Source of the DNA: Myxococcus dinghuensis
GTDB taxonomy: Bacteria > Myxococcota > Myxococcia > Myxococcales > Myxococcaceae
Direction of reading: 5' to 3'
Assembly: GCF_024198235.1 (NCBI RefSeq)
Contig: NZ_JAKCFB010000010.1
Location: 62,001-126,000 of the forward strand
Length of the DNA: 64,000 bases
Shown piece by piece: positions 44,498-53,815 of this stretch (positions within the stretch are counted from its first letter, which is position 1; every line of letters begins with the position of its first letter). Position numbers and translations under genes: made by a program. The notes beneath the pieces are model-generated. The model had not been told where the DNA came from, ran no database searches, and saw only the letters and a list, made by a program, of their open reading frames with translations.

Positions 44498-47098
44498 ATG
44501 ACCCCCTCGTTCCGTCTCCTCCTGCTGACAGGTGCCGTCTGGGGGGCGGCCTTGTCCGCGTGCGCCGACTCCTCCGCCGACACCCCCTTCATCCCGGGGC
44601 CGACGCCCGACCTGGGCCCGTGCACCGTCGACCAGGACTGCCCCGACGCGGCGCTCTTCATCTGCAACACGGCCTTGTCCCGCTGCGAGCCCGCCTGCCG
44701 CACCCGGGAGGACTGTGGCGCGGCGCGGCGCGGCGAATACGCGCTGTCGTTCTGTGACACCGGCTCGCTGGGCTGTCAGTGCGACATGCAGCGCTGTGTG
44801 GTGGCGGTGTGTGCCACGGACGTGGAGTGTGGCGTCGACGAGGTCTGCCGCAACGGGACCTGCGTCGCGCCCCCGGCCGCCGTCCTGGCGGCGTCGTGCC
44901 AGGTGACGCCGGATGTGGTGGTGGGGACCGAGGGGGCGTTGGTGAGCTTCGGCGTGTGGGTGCAGGACGCGGCGGGGCGCCCGATGGTGCCCCGCGAGGG
45001 CGTGGAGTGGGTGGCGGTGTCCAAGTCGGTGGCCGGCACCGGCTCCGGGACGCGGGCCGTCTTCACGCTCGAGGCACCCGGCGCGCTGGCGGACGCGGTG
45101 GAGGTGCGGGTGGGGACGGCGGTCTGTCGTGCGCGCGTGTCGGTGCTGTCCCCCGACGTGCCGGCCGGGGGCTTGCGGGTGCTCGCCGTGGACGAGCTGA
45201 CCGGCCGTCCGATTCCGGCCGTGACGGTGATGGTCTCCACGCCGCAGGGGCAGGGGAGGAGCGTCGCGCTGACGGGCCCGGATGGCACGGCCTGGGTGCC
45301 CGCGGCGGGGGAGATGGGGGTGTCCCTCTTCCACGCGGACTACGGCTACCTCACGCTGGCCCGGCATGCGCTGCGCGACGGCCGCGACCTGCGCGTGGCG
45401 CTGCGTCGCAACCCGCTCGACTCCTCGGGCGGGGTGCGGGCCGAGTTCGCGGGCCTGGGCGGCACGGGGAGCTCGCTGTCGCCCACGTTGCAACTGGGCG
45501 TGACGGGCCTGTCCGTGCCGGGGCTCTTCTCCGAGCCGTCGCTGGACACGTTGCTGGGCATGGAGCGCGAGGTGGAGCTGAACGTGCTCGGCGGTGCCCA
45601 GCGCCTGTCTCTGCCGAGCGGCTCCTCCCTCTGGTTGGCGGGCGCCACGCCGCCGGCCGCGAAGTCACCAGGGGTGGCGGGCACGTGTGATCGCTCGCTC
45701 GCGGGCGTGGTGGATCCGGAGGTGGCCATCCTCGCCGGCCAGTGCGGGACGCGCGCGGCCTGGGCCCTCACGGGGAGCCTGCCGCTGGCGGAGCTGCCCC
45801 TCCAGAGCCTGGCGCCCGGCGCGGACCCGCTGCTGACGCTGGGGCGGGTGTTGCCGGTCTCGACGCGCTTCTTCTCGTCCGTGGCGCGGGACGCCGCCTT
45901 CACCCTGGCGCCCACCCCGGGGCTCGAGGAGGGCGCGCCGGACCCGCTGGCCGCGGAGTATCCGCAGCACGTGACGCACGAGTTCGAGGGTGTCCGGCTG
46001 GCGTTCCCCTTCGCCGTGCGCGTCCCCGCGCTGCCGCGCTTCCAGGGGACGTTCCTCGACCGGGCCTATGTCCTCACCACCGTGGCCGTTCCGGGGCGGG
46101 GACTGGTGCCGCTGGGGCTGGGGGCCGCGGCCAACGTCGCGCCGGCGGATCCGAACACGGACGCGGACGCCCGCCTGGGGCGCCCCGGCGTGGTGTTCGT
46201 GCGCATGGCCCCCGCGCACCACGGCCTGGAGGGCCAGCCCTATCGGATCCTGGTGAGCGCCATGTCGCGCTCGGCGCGCGATGACTCGGCCGCGCCCTTC
46301 GCCTCCAGCTTCATCGTCGCGGACCTGTCCCGCCTGGACTTCGATCCCGACGGCGCGCGTCCCGTGGAGCCGCCGATCGGCTTCCTCCCCGTCCCCGAGT
46401 CGGTCGCCTACAACTTCGACAGCAAGGCCTCCGGCGACCTCGAGGGCCGGCAGTTCGTCGCCGACGTCGACACCCCGGCGACGCTGCTGCGGGTGGTCTT
46501 CACCAACCGGCTGGGGCGTCGCTGGACGGTGCTGGCCACGCCCGACGAGGCCCGCGACGGCTTCCGCGTCCCCACGGCACCCGAGGGCCACGAGGACCGC
46601 ACCTACTCCGGCGACCACCTGGGGAGCCGCGCCCTGCTGCGCGCCGAATTGCTCCAGGTGACGGGCCGCGACGCGCGCGACGCGCTGGGCCCCTCGCGCC
46701 TGGCCTCGGCCGACGGGCCGGGCATGGAGCACGTGGGCGACCTCACCCGCGCGGCCTCCGTGCTCGACGTGGGGCGTCCCGAGGTGGCCTGGCTCTACCC
46801 GGAGCTGGAGGGACAGCGGCTGAGCCGTGGAAGCGCCATCCGCGTGAAGGTCTCCGGCTTCCGGCCCGGCGCGGACGCGGACGGACGCGTGCGCGTGACG
46901 CTGTCGGGTGCTACTGCATGCGCGGGCACCGTCCTGGTCTCCGAGGCCCCCGTGGCGTCATCCAGCGGCGAGGTGGAGCTCCGGCTCCCTGCCCACTGCT
47001 CGGGGCTCGGGGTCTCGCTGGTGGCGGCGCTCGAGGACCCACGGGGCGCGCTGCTCGTTCCACCCGTGGTCGCCGTGCGGGCCGTGGACATCCCTTGA
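44498..47098 (+). CDS. large cell-surface lipoprotein of unknown function
   Basis: 866 residues. The signal MTPSFRLLLLTGAVWGAALSAC ends in a lipobox Cys. A Cys-rich segment follows (about 40-130, at least ten Cys in repeats like CRTREDCG and CATDVECGVDEVCRNGTC), as in myxobacterial proteins with short EGF/Dickkopf-like repeats, then several beta-rich domains; one, VLAVDELTGRPIPAVTVMVSTPQG, resembles a carboxypeptidase regulatory-like fold. The rest (about 340-866) has no family I recognise. Probably an outer-membrane surface protein. Confidence 0.82.
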   Translation: MTPSFRLLLLTGAVWGAALSACADSSADTPFIPGPTPDLGPCTVDQDCPDAALFICNTALSRCEPACRTREDCGAARRGEYALSFCDTGSLGCQCDMQRCVVAVCATDVECGVDEVCRNGTCVAPPAAVLAASCQVTPDVVVGTEGALVSFGVWVQDAAGRPMVPREGVEWVAVSKSVAGTGSGTRAVFTLEAPGALADAVEVRVGTAVCRARVSVLSPDVPAGGLRVLAVDELTGRPIPAVTVMVSTPQGQGRSVALTGPDGTAWVPAAGEMGVSLFHADYGYLTLARHALRDGRDLRVALRRNPLDSSGGVRAEFAGLGGTGSSLSPTLQLGVTGLSVPGLFSEPSLDTLLGMEREVELNVLGGAQRLSLPSGSSLWLAGATPPAAKSPGVAGTCDRSLAGVVDPEVAILAGQCGTRAAWALTGSLPLAELPLQSLAPGADPLLTLGRVLPVSTRFFSSVARDAAFTLAPTPGLEEGAPDPLAAEYPQHVTHEFEGVRLAFPFAVRVPALPRFQGTFLDRAYVLTTVAVPGRGLVPLGLGAAANVAPADPNTDADARLGRPGVVFVRMAPAHHGLEGQPYRILVSAMSRSARDDSAAPFASSFIVADLSRLDFDPDGARPVEPPIGFLPVPESVAYNFDSKASGDLEGRQFVADVDTPATLLRVVFTNRLGRRWTVLATPDEARDGFRVPTAPEGHEDRTYSGDHLGSRALLRAELLQVTGRDARDALGPSRLASADGPGMEHVGDLTRAASVLDVGRPEVAWLYPELEGQRLSRGSAIRVKVSGFRPGADADGRVRVTLSGATACAGTVLVSEAPVASSSGEVELRLPAHCSGLGVSLVAALEDPRGALLVPPVVAVRAVDIP

Positions 47099-47225
47099 AA
47101 GGGGGGAGGACGTAGCAGGTCGGCTCTCAATGGGAGGGTTTTCCCCACCTGGGCTCCCTTTGTGTTGCTCGCTTTCAGGATTTGCAGGGTGGTAGCGTTC
47201 CCGTCGGCGGCTTGCTGGAGGCACG

Positions 47226-48101
47226 GTGCAGAAGGAGACGGTCGTCACGGTCATCTCGAAGATCTCCGACCGGCCGGTCAACCTCGACGCGGCGCTGGTG
47301 GTGATCTACGGGCTGGACCTGGGGCGGAAGTTCGATTTGACGCGGGAGGAGACGCTCATCGGGCGCTCGTCCCGGTCGGACATCCAGATCGACCAGGAGT
47401 CGGTGAGCCGCAACCACGCGGCCATCTCCAACACGCGCGAGGGCGTGCGGATCCGCGACGAGGGGTCCACCAACGGGACCTTCATCAACGACGAGCTGGT
47501 CGAGGGTGAGCGGGAGCTGCGCAACGGCGACCTGGTGAAGATCGGCCGCACCATCTTCAAGTACATCGCGGGCGGCAACATCGAGGCGGCCTACCACGAC
47601 GAGATCTACCGGCTGACCACGATGGACGGCCTGACGCAGATCTACAACCGCCGCTACTTCGACGAGCAGTTGGATCGGGAGATCTCCCGCAGCCGTCGCT
47701 ACGAGCGCACGTTGTCGCTCGTGTTGATGGACATCGACCACTTCAAGGCGGTGAACGACCGGTACGGGCACCTGGCCGGGGACTCGGTGCTCAAGCAGCT
47801 CGCGTCGACGGTGCGCACGCGCATCCGCCGCGAGGACGTCTTCGCCCGCTACGGCGGCGAGGAGTTCGGCATCCTGCTGCCGGAGGTCGCGCTGCCCGGA
47901 GCGAAGCAGTTGGCGGAGAAGGTGCGGCGGCTGGTGGAGAAGCAGCGCTTCGAGTTCGACCGGCAGGCGATCCCCGTCACCATCTCCCTGGGCGTGGCGG
48001 TGCTGGAGTCGCTCCACCGCGAGCCCGGGGACCTGGTGCGTGCGGCGGACGAGCGCCTCTTCGATGCGAAGTCGTCGGGCCGCAATCGCGTCATCGCCTG
48101 A
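47226..48101 (+). CDS. FHA-domain diguanylate cyclase
   Basis: 291 residues. FHA domain (about 24-105; [29 protein letters not shown]) reads phosphothreonine, followed by a GGDEF domain with the active loop GGEEF and an upstream R-R-E-D placed five residues before it, which is an intact product-inhibition site. [11 protein letters not shown] and YGHLAGD are also present. It makes c-di-GMP, probably under the control of a Ser/Thr kinase whose mark the FHA domain binds. GTG start with GGAGG upstream. Converges with the acyltransferase gene. Confidence 0.95.
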   Translation: MQKETVVTVISKISDRPVNLDAALVVIYGLDLGRKFDLTREETLIGRSSRSDIQIDQESVSRNHAAISNTREGVRIRDEGSTNGTFINDELVEGERELRNGDLVKIGRTIFKYIAGGNIEAAYHDEIYRLTTMDGLTQIYNRRYFDEQLDREISRSRRYERTLSLVLMDIDHFKAVNDRYGHLAGDSVLKQLASTVRTRIRREDVFARYGGEEFGILLPEVALPGAKQLAEKVRRLVEKQRFEFDRQAIPVTISLGVAVLESLHREPGDLVRAADERLFDAKSSGRNRVIA

Positions 48102-48105
48102 AGGC

Positions 48106-48122
48106 GGGCGCCGTGCGCGCCC
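48106..48122. terminator. hairpin between convergent cyclase and acyltransferase genes
   Basis: GGGCGC / GCGCCC, 6-bp stem with a 5-base loop, filling most of the 21-base gap. Confidence 0.5.
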
Positions 48123-50537
48123 TCACCCCGCGAAGACGGAGCGCCGCTCCTTGAGGAGGGCGTGCAGCATCCCCTGGATGGCTTCGCGCGTGCGCTCGGT
48201 GAGGCGCTGCACCTCGCCCAGGTCGTCCGCGGCCTCGGGCGCGACGCCGTCCATGGTGATCGGCTCGCCGAAGCGGATGCTCCACTTCGCGGGCAGGGGC
48301 ACGGGGCCCAGCGGCGTCAGGGGCACGAACGGCAGGCCCAGGAAGCTGGCCGGCACGCGCCCCAGCATGGGTGACGTCTCCTCGGAGCCGACGATGGCCA
48401 CCGGGACGATGGGCGCGCCGGTGCGCAGCGCGAGCTTCACGAACCCGCCGCGTCCGAAGCGCTTGAGGCGGTAGCGCTCCACGAACGGCTTGCTCAGGGC
48501 CTGGTAGCCCTCCGGGAAGACGACGAGGGGCCGCTGCTCGTCGAGCAACCGCAGCGCGTTCTCCGGGCAGGCCCGCACGGCGCCCAGGCGGTTGAAGAGC
48601 GTCCCGAGCACGGGGGCATGGAAGACCTGGTCCTCCACGAGCCAGCGCGACTCCTTCAGGTCCGGCCGCTCCCGCGACAGCGCGAGCGACATGACGAGGC
48701 CGTCGTAGGGGAGGGCGCCCGAGTGGTTGGCCACGAGGATGGACGCTCCCCGGGGAACGTGGTCGATGCACTGGGTCGACACCCGCCAGTACTGGCCGTA
48801 GAGGAACTCGAGCACGGGCTCCAGTCGACGCACCAGCGTCGGGTCCTTGCCGTACTCGTCCAGGTGGGCGCCTCCGCCGGTGCCCAGGCCCGCGCGGACC
48901 GCGTCCACCAGTCCGTTCACCGCGCCCAGCGCTCTGCCGATTCCCTCGCTCGCGAGCGCATGGCCCGCGATGTCCCGCGCCAGCGCCAGCATCCCCGTGG
49001 CTCGGGCGGCCAGGGGACGGGGGGCGTCAGGGGGGCGCGTGGCTCCGGACGTGTCCTCGTCCGCGGCACCCGAGGGGGGGACGAGCGTCAGGGGACGTCG
49101 GGCACTGCGGGGCAGCTCGTCTCGCGTCGCGTCCGCCACTTCGACCTCCGCTTCGAGGATGGACGTCTCGGTTTCCGCGTCCGAGTCATCCACTTCGTCC
49201 ATGTCACCGGATGCGGCGCCCACCATCGCCGCGTCGTCCTCCGACATCCCCGTGTCGGCGGCACGCTCCGCCAGGTCGTCCTCGGGCGGAGAGATGGGAT
49301 GGGAGGCGCGGTGGTCCATCACCTCGGCGACGGCCATCGCGGCGGCGCTCTCGGCCACCTGCGCGGCGACCGTGGTGGCGAGCTCCCGCTCCTGCTCCGG
49401 GCGCTCCGTCGTCGGGCTGTGGTCCAGCACCTCCTCGACGGCCGCCTCGGCCAGCTCGGTGGTGAGCTCCGTGGCCAGGAGGCGGTCCACTTCGTCCTCT
49501 TGTGCGTGGCGGCGCTCCAATGCCTCGTCCACGGCGAGCCGCGCGGTGGTCTCGGCGACCTCGGCGGCCAGGGCTCCGGCCAGGGCATGGTCGACCTCTC
49601 GCTGGCGCTCCGTCCGGGGGGCTCCCGCGTTCGTCGTCACGGGCTCCTTCGGTGTCGCCGACGCTGCCGGCTCCCGGAGGTGCTCGACCTCACCGAGGTC
49701 CTCGGGAGCGACTCCCGGGGGGGCCATGTGCGTGGTCGAGTCGATGGGGGCCGTGTCCGTGGGCGGAGGGGCACCACGCGCGTTCACAGAGGCAGGTGTG
49801 CCTGGTGGCGACGAGGCACCCTGTTCGGACTCCGTGGACCGCCGAGCCGGTGACTCCGAAGCGGGAGGCGAGAACCCGTGGCTGGCCGCGGCATGCCGCC
49901 CAGTTGCTTCTCGCGCCTCCCTCGACGGAGGCGGCGACGCCGTATGTCCAGCCGCAGGGGACCGCCCAGTTGCTTCTCGCGCCTCCTTCGACGGAGGAGG
50001 CGACGCCGTATGTCCGGTCGCCGGGGGCCGTCCAGCCGCTTCTCGTGTCTCCTTCGAGTTAGGCCCCGACGCCGCATGTCCGGCCACCGAGGGCCGCCGC
50101 TCCGATGTCTCCTTCGAGTCAGGCCCCGACGCCGCATGGCGGGATGCCTCGGCGCGACGAGTCGAAGTTCCTGGTTCTTCCTTGCCACGTGCTGCCGGTG
50201 GCGTCCCCGGCGCCCCGCCACGCTTCGCGCCGCCGGAGCCCTTCTTCGAGCGCGGGTCTCCGCCCTTCGATTTCGCGCGGGCCGCGTCGGAGCCTGCCCC
50301 GGGAGGGCTCTTCGGCTTGCTCGCCGTGGCTCCGGACGAGGGCCGCTCATCTCCGCCGTGCGCGCGAGCCGCGTGGGACTTCGGGCCCTTCGTTCCCGCG
50401 GGCTTCTTGTGGGGCGCGGAGTCGTGCTCGGCGGAGGTCCCGGTTCTCTCGGCCTGGGTGTCGGGCTTCGCGCGTTCGCCTCCGCGAGACGCCGCGCCGC
50501 GCTGGAAGGGATCGTTCCCGAGGACACCCTTGGCCAT
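48123..50537 (-). CDS. PlsC-like acyltransferase with long repetitive N-terminal region
   Basis: 804 residues. The C-terminal quarter (about 570-804) is a lysophospholipid acyltransferase-like domain: active-site region NHSGALPYDG, FPEGYQ and PIVPVAIVGSEE. The His-Asp spacing is six residues rather than the usual four, so family placement is with the variant group. Residues 1-500 are low in complexity: Lys/Ala/Ser/Pro-rich at the start, four tandem copies of a 20-22 residue unit (134-219), three copies of an acidic Ala/Glu helix repeat (about 314-409), then an acidic segment. ATG at 50537 with GGAGCTAGTC upstream. It starts 2 bases after the epimerase-like gene. Confidence 0.85.
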   Translation of the reverse strand: MAKGVLGNDPFQRGAASRGGERAKPDTQAERTGTSAEHDSAPHKKPAGTKGPKSHAARAHGGDERPSSGATASKPKSPPGAGSDAARAKSKGGDPRSKKGSGGAKRGGAPGTPPAARGKEEPGTSTRRAEASRHAASGPDSKETSERRPSVAGHAASGPNSKETREAAGRPPATGHTASPPPSKEAREATGRSPAAGHTASPPPSREAREATGRHAAASHGFSPPASESPARRSTESEQGASSPPGTPASVNARGAPPPTDTAPIDSTTHMAPPGVAPEDLGEVEHLREPAASATPKEPVTTNAGAPRTERQREVDHALAGALAAEVAETTARLAVDEALERRHAQEDEVDRLLATELTTELAEAAVEEVLDHSPTTERPEQERELATTVAAQVAESAAAMAVAEVMDHRASHPISPPEDDLAERAADTGMSEDDAAMVGAASGDMDEVDDSDAETETSILEAEVEVADATRDELPRSARRPLTLVPPSGAADEDTSGATRPPDAPRPLAARATGMLALARDIAGHALASEGIGRALGAVNGLVDAVRAGLGTGGGAHLDEYGKDPTLVRRLEPVLEFLYGQYWRVSTQCIDHVPRGASILVANHSGALPYDGLVMSLALSRERPDLKESRWLVEDQVFHAPVLGTLFNRLGAVRACPENALRLLDEQRPLVVFPEGYQALSKPFVERYRLKRFGRGGFVKLALRTGAPIVPVAIVGSEETSPMLGRVPASFLGLPFVPLTPLGPVPLPAKWSIRFGEPITMDGVAPEAADDLGEVQRLTERTREAIQGMLHALLKERRSVFAG
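49311..49598. repeat. three coding copies of an Ala/Glu helix repeat
   Basis: Encodes three units of the pattern VDxxLAxxLAxEVAExxAxxAVxEVLDH within the acyltransferase's N-terminal region, about 36 residues apart. Probably amphipathic helices or a coiled coil. Confidence 0.65.
49881..50138. repeat. four tandem copies of a 66-base coding repeat
   Basis: A 20-22 residue unit, HxASxPxSKExREAxGRxPAxG, repeated four times in the acyltransferase (residues 134-219). At DNA level the middle copies are nearly identical (blocks such as CCAGTTGCTTCTCGCGCCTCC recur), which points to recent tandem duplication. Confidence 0.75.
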
Positions 50538-50539
50538 GA

Positions 50540-51511
50540 CTAGCTCCTTCTGAGCGTGAGCGCCGCGGCGGCGTCCCTGACGTGGTGCGAGGGCGTGAAG
50601 CCGAGCGCGCTTTCGGCGCGCTTGCCGTCCGCGACCCAGGAGTAATGGATGTAGTCGAGAAGGGCTACCGGCAACATGTCCGCCCCGACGACATCCAGCG
50701 TGTGGAGTGCGCCACGGAACAAAGGCCCTGGCAGGGGAAGCGGGCGGGCACCCGCCTGGCGGATGAGGCCGGACAGCGGCAGCACGCCCCGGCCCACGAT
50801 GTTGAACTCCCCGGACGCGTCGGCCCGCAGCGCCAGATGCAGCGCCCTGCCCGCGTCCTCCTCGTGGACACCCTGCCACAGCGGGTCGTACCCCAGCAGC
50901 GTGGGCACCACCGCGGTCCGCGTGAGCAGTCGCGTGACGGGGTTCTCGATGCTGGGCCCGAGCACCGGCGCGAAGCGCAACACCAGCACGCGCATGTCCG
51001 GGTGCCGCTCGCGGAAGGCGCGCACCTGGCCCTCCACCTCCACCTTGTCGGTGACGAACCGGCTGTGGGGACAGCCCTGGAGCGCCGAATCCTCGCGCAG
51101 CAGCGCGGGGTTGTTGCCGCGCGCGCCGTAGACCGCGGTGAGCGACGGCACCACCAGCCGGGGCAGCTTCGCGCGGCCGGCCGCCGTCAGCACGTTCATC
51201 GTGCCGATGACCTCCAGCTCGTGCGCCAGCGAGCCGTTGCGGATGGGGCCGAAGAGGAAGGCCAGGTGATAGAGCGCGTCGACCGGCTGGTCGCTGAGCG
51301 CGTCGGTGAGGTCCGCCTCCGCGTCGTGTCGCGTGAGGTCCACCTGGTGGAAGTCCACCTTGGCACCCTCGGGCCGCGCGACATCCAGCACGAGGATGCT
51401 CTCCACGTCGGGGTCCCGTTCGAGGAGGGGGAGCAACAGCTTCCCGTACTCGCCACTGGCTCCGGTGACCGCGACGCGCAACCGCCCCTTGCCTAGTCGT
51501 GACACGTCCAT
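50540..51511 (-). CDS. NAD(P)-binding epimerase/dehydratase-like protein, altered active site
   Basis: 323 residues, extended short-chain dehydrogenase fold. Nucleotide loop GASGEYGK (17-24), DVARP acidic turn, and LVVPSLTAVYGARG as the Ser part of the active site. The catalytic YxxxK is FVTDK: Tyr is Phe, so ordinary epimerase or dehydrogenase chemistry is unlikely and the protein may act as a redox-insensitive or structural relative. It has AGGAG before its ATG. It lies immediately upstream of the acyltransferase gene, probably one operon, suggesting a lipid or surface-polymer role. Confidence 0.85.
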   Translation of the reverse strand: MDVSRLGKGRLRVAVTGASGEYGKLLLPLLERDPDVESILVLDVARPEGAKVDFHQVDLTRHDAEADLTDALSDQPVDALYHLAFLFGPIRNGSLAHELEVIGTMNVLTAAGRAKLPRLVVPSLTAVYGARGNNPALLREDSALQGCPHSRFVTDKVEVEGQVRAFRERHPDMRVLVLRFAPVLGPSIENPVTRLLTRTAVVPTLLGYDPLWQGVHEEDAGRALHLALRADASGEFNIVGRGVLPLSGLIRQAGARPLPLPGPLFRGALHTLDVVGADMLPVALLDYIHYSWVADGKRAESALGFTPSHHVRDAAAALTLRRS

Positions 51512-51613
51512 ACGCAGACACTCCTGTTAGCCCAGCCGCTCCGGAATGTCAGCCCGGTCCCGTCGCGTCGCGCTGGACAACGTCGCCTCCCTGGCGGAGG
51601 GTGGCGGGTCGCC

Positions 51614-53473
51614 ATGGCCCGCATCGCACGCCTCAGTGACGTCCTCATCAACAAGATCGCCGCCGGCGAGGTGGTGGAGCGGCCCGCCTCCGTGGTGAAG
51701 GAGTTGATGGAGAACTCGCTCGATGCCGGCTCGAGCACCGTGCGAGTCGACCTGTCGGGTGGGGGCGTGGACCGCATCATCGTATCCGACGACGGGCACG
51801 GCATGGGCCGTCAGGACGCCACCCTGTGTCTGGATCGTCACGCCACCAGCAAGCTGCGGGAGCTGGACGACCTCTTCCACATCGACTCCATGGGCTTCCG
51901 GGGCGAGGCGGTGCCGGCCATCGCCTCCGTGTCCCGCTTCTCCATCCACACCGCGGAGGTGGGCGCGGACGTGGGCACGCGGGTGACCCTGGAGGGAGGC
52001 CTGGACCCGTTGATCGAGGACGCGCCCCCGCGCACCGGCACCGTCATCACCGTCGAGGACCTCTTCTTCAACGTGCCCGCCCGTCGCAAGTTCCTGCGCC
52101 GCAGCGACACCGAGCTCAAGCACGCGGAGGAGGCCGTCGTCCGCCTCGCCCTCGCCAACCCGGAGGTGGGATTCTTCGCCACCCACGAGGGCAACGAGCT
52201 GTTCTCCAGCCCCGCATGCCCGGAGGACCCGCGCGAGCGCATCGCCGCGGCGCTGGGGCCCGCGGTCCATCCCCACCTGTTCCCGGTGGAGGAGCGGCGC
52301 CTGGGCGTCAGCGTCACGGGCTTCGCGGCCTCGCCCGAGTTCACCTTCCCCAACGCGCGCGGCCTCTACACGTTCGTCAACCGCCGCTTCGTGAGGGACC
52401 GGGGGCTCATCGGCACCATCCAGCGCTCCTACCAGGACTTCCTCGCGGCGGGGCGCCAGCCGGTGGTCGTGCTCAACATCGACGTGGACCCGGTGGCCGT
52501 GGACGTCAACGTCCACCCGCAGAAGCTGGAGGTCCGCTTCGCCGACGCCCGAGGCGTGTACGAGGCCATCAGCGCCGCGCTCAACCGCATGCTGCGCGCG
52601 GCCCCCTGGCTGGGCGCGGGCGTGGACCCGGCCTCGACCGGAGCGCCCCAGCCGCGCGACGCGGCCCACTACGCGCTCGCCGTCGAACGCTTCCTCACCC
52701 GCGCGCAGGAGGCGTCGTGGGGCGGGCCGCTGCCCACCGCCATGGACGCCCCGAACGCGGGCGCCCCTCCGCTGTCCGGTGCCCCCGCGCCCATGGGGGC
52801 CATCCCGGCGCCGTTGCCCTTCGCGGGCGCGCCAGGGCGGGCCCCCGCGTTCGGCGAGGCGCAGCCCCAGCTCAACGAGGCGCCACCGCCGGGCTACTTC
52901 GGCGCCCTGCGCCCCATGGGCATGCTGGGCGGACGCTTCCACGTCTGCGAGGGGCCGGGCGGGACGCTGGTGGTGCTCGACCCCCACGCCGCGCTGGAGC
53001 GGGCCCGGCTCACCGCCTACCTGCGCGCGCTCGAGGACGAGCAGGGCCCTCCGCCCCCGTCGCTGTTCGGCACCACGCTGGAGCTGCCCCTGCAGGCCGC
53101 CAAGGCCCTGGTGGAGGGACGCGAGGCGCTGACGCGGCTGGGGTTCGACGTGGAGCCCTTCGGTGGGACGACGCTCGCCCTGAAGACCGTCCCCCCGGGC
53201 CTGGAGGGCGTGGACGCCCGCGCGCTGCTGGAGGCGCTCGCCCGCGCGCTGCCCCCGAGGAGCGCCGCGCTGGACGCGGTGACGCTGGCCGAGGCCATCC
53301 GGGTGATGGCCTGCCACGCGGCGCGCAGGGCAGGGGCCTCGCCGCTCACCGACGCCCAGCTCCGCGCGCTGCTGGGCGAACTGGACCGGGCCGACTTCCA
53401 CCCGCCCTGCATCCACGGCACGGTGGTGGTGCTGGAGATGCCCCTGCTCGAACTGGAGCGGCGGGCGCGCTGA
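51614..53473 (+). CDS. mutL: DNA mismatch repair protein MutL
   Basis: 619 residues. N-terminal GHKL ATPase: IAAGEVVERPASVVKELMEN, DDGHGM and DSMGFRGEA. The middle linker (about 330-440) is Pro/Ala/Gly-rich. In the C-terminal endonuclease region the motif that should read DQHA(x)2E(x)4E is DPHAALERARLT, lacking the last Glu, and the later CPHGRP-type motif is CIHGTV; so latent nicking activity may be reduced or absent. MutL couples mismatch recognition to strand removal. Divergent from the epimerase-like gene; mutS is not in the window. Confidence 0.95.
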   Translation: MARIARLSDVLINKIAAGEVVERPASVVKELMENSLDAGSSTVRVDLSGGGVDRIIVSDDGHGMGRQDATLCLDRHATSKLRELDDLFHIDSMGFRGEAVPAIASVSRFSIHTAEVGADVGTRVTLEGGLDPLIEDAPPRTGTVITVEDLFFNVPARRKFLRRSDTELKHAEEAVVRLALANPEVGFFATHEGNELFSSPACPEDPRERIAAALGPAVHPHLFPVEERRLGVSVTGFAASPEFTFPNARGLYTFVNRRFVRDRGLIGTIQRSYQDFLAAGRQPVVVLNIDVDPVAVDVNVHPQKLEVRFADARGVYEAISAALNRMLRAAPWLGAGVDPASTGAPQPRDAAHYALAVERFLTRAQEASWGGPLPTAMDAPNAGAPPLSGAPAPMGAIPAPLPFAGAPGRAPAFGEAQPQLNEAPPPGYFGALRPMGMLGGRFHVCEGPGGTLVVLDPHAALERARLTAYLRALEDEQGPPPPSLFGTTLELPLQAAKALVEGREALTRLGFDVEPFGGTTLALKTVPPGLEGVDARALLEALARALPPRSAALDAVTLAEAIRVMACHAARRAGASPLTDAQLRALLGELDRADFHPPCIHGTVVVLEMPLLELERRAR

Positions 53474-53538
53474 GGGCCCCGTGCCTGGGCCTCGCGGAGA
53501 ATCCCGCAGTCGCTTCGCGACCTTACGCGACCGGAAAG

Positions 53539-53566
53539 TTGACGCGTGGGAGGTCGCTGGTACGGT
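53539..53566 (+). promoter_or_regulatory. promoter candidate for the 51-residue gene
   Basis: TTGACG (53539-53544), 16-base spacer, TACGGT (53561-53566), located 67 bases before the small ORF at 53633. Moderate match only. Confidence 0.4.
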
Positions 53567-53632
53567 GCCACACGCCTGTAGCACCGGGCGGACCCGTCCC
53601 GGACGAACGCGACACACGCGAGGGAGTGGCAC

Positions 53633-53788
53633 ATGCACGGTGTGATCACCCTGCGGGACGTGGTGTCCAACCTCGGCCTGGTGCTCCGCGAATTCGGAGC
53701 GCTCTGCGTGGTTCGCTGTCTGGTCGCCTCCCTGCGCCGCCGGCGGACCACGTTCCTCGAGATCGCCGTCCGTCCCAGGCGCCCCTGA
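53633..53788 (+). CDS. 51-residue protein of unknown function
   Basis: Starts at ATG 53633 with AGGGAG 6 bases upstream, and has its own promoter candidate. The protein has a hydrophobic middle (NLGLVLREFGALCVVRCLVASL) followed by Arg-rich RRRR, so it could be a small membrane-associated or regulatory peptide. No homolog can be named from sequence. It lies in the gap between mutL and the outer-membrane protein gene; the strong ribosome site is the main reason to believe it. Confidence 0.6.
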   Translation: MHGVITLRDVVSNLGLVLREFGALCVVRCLVASLRRRRTTFLEIAVRPRRP

Positions 53789-53815
53789 CGTTCGCCCCCT
53801 CGCCCCCTCGGTTCG

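Noticed and set aside
49881-50138. Possible CRISPR-like or satellite array
   Set aside because: The units are tandem with no spacers, in frame, and encode a protein repeat.
48123-51521. One continuous minus-strand frame joining the acyltransferase to the epimerase-like region
   Set aside because: Upstream of 50537 the translation is low-complexity and overlaps the real epimerase-like frame; a good ribosome site precedes the ATG at 50537.
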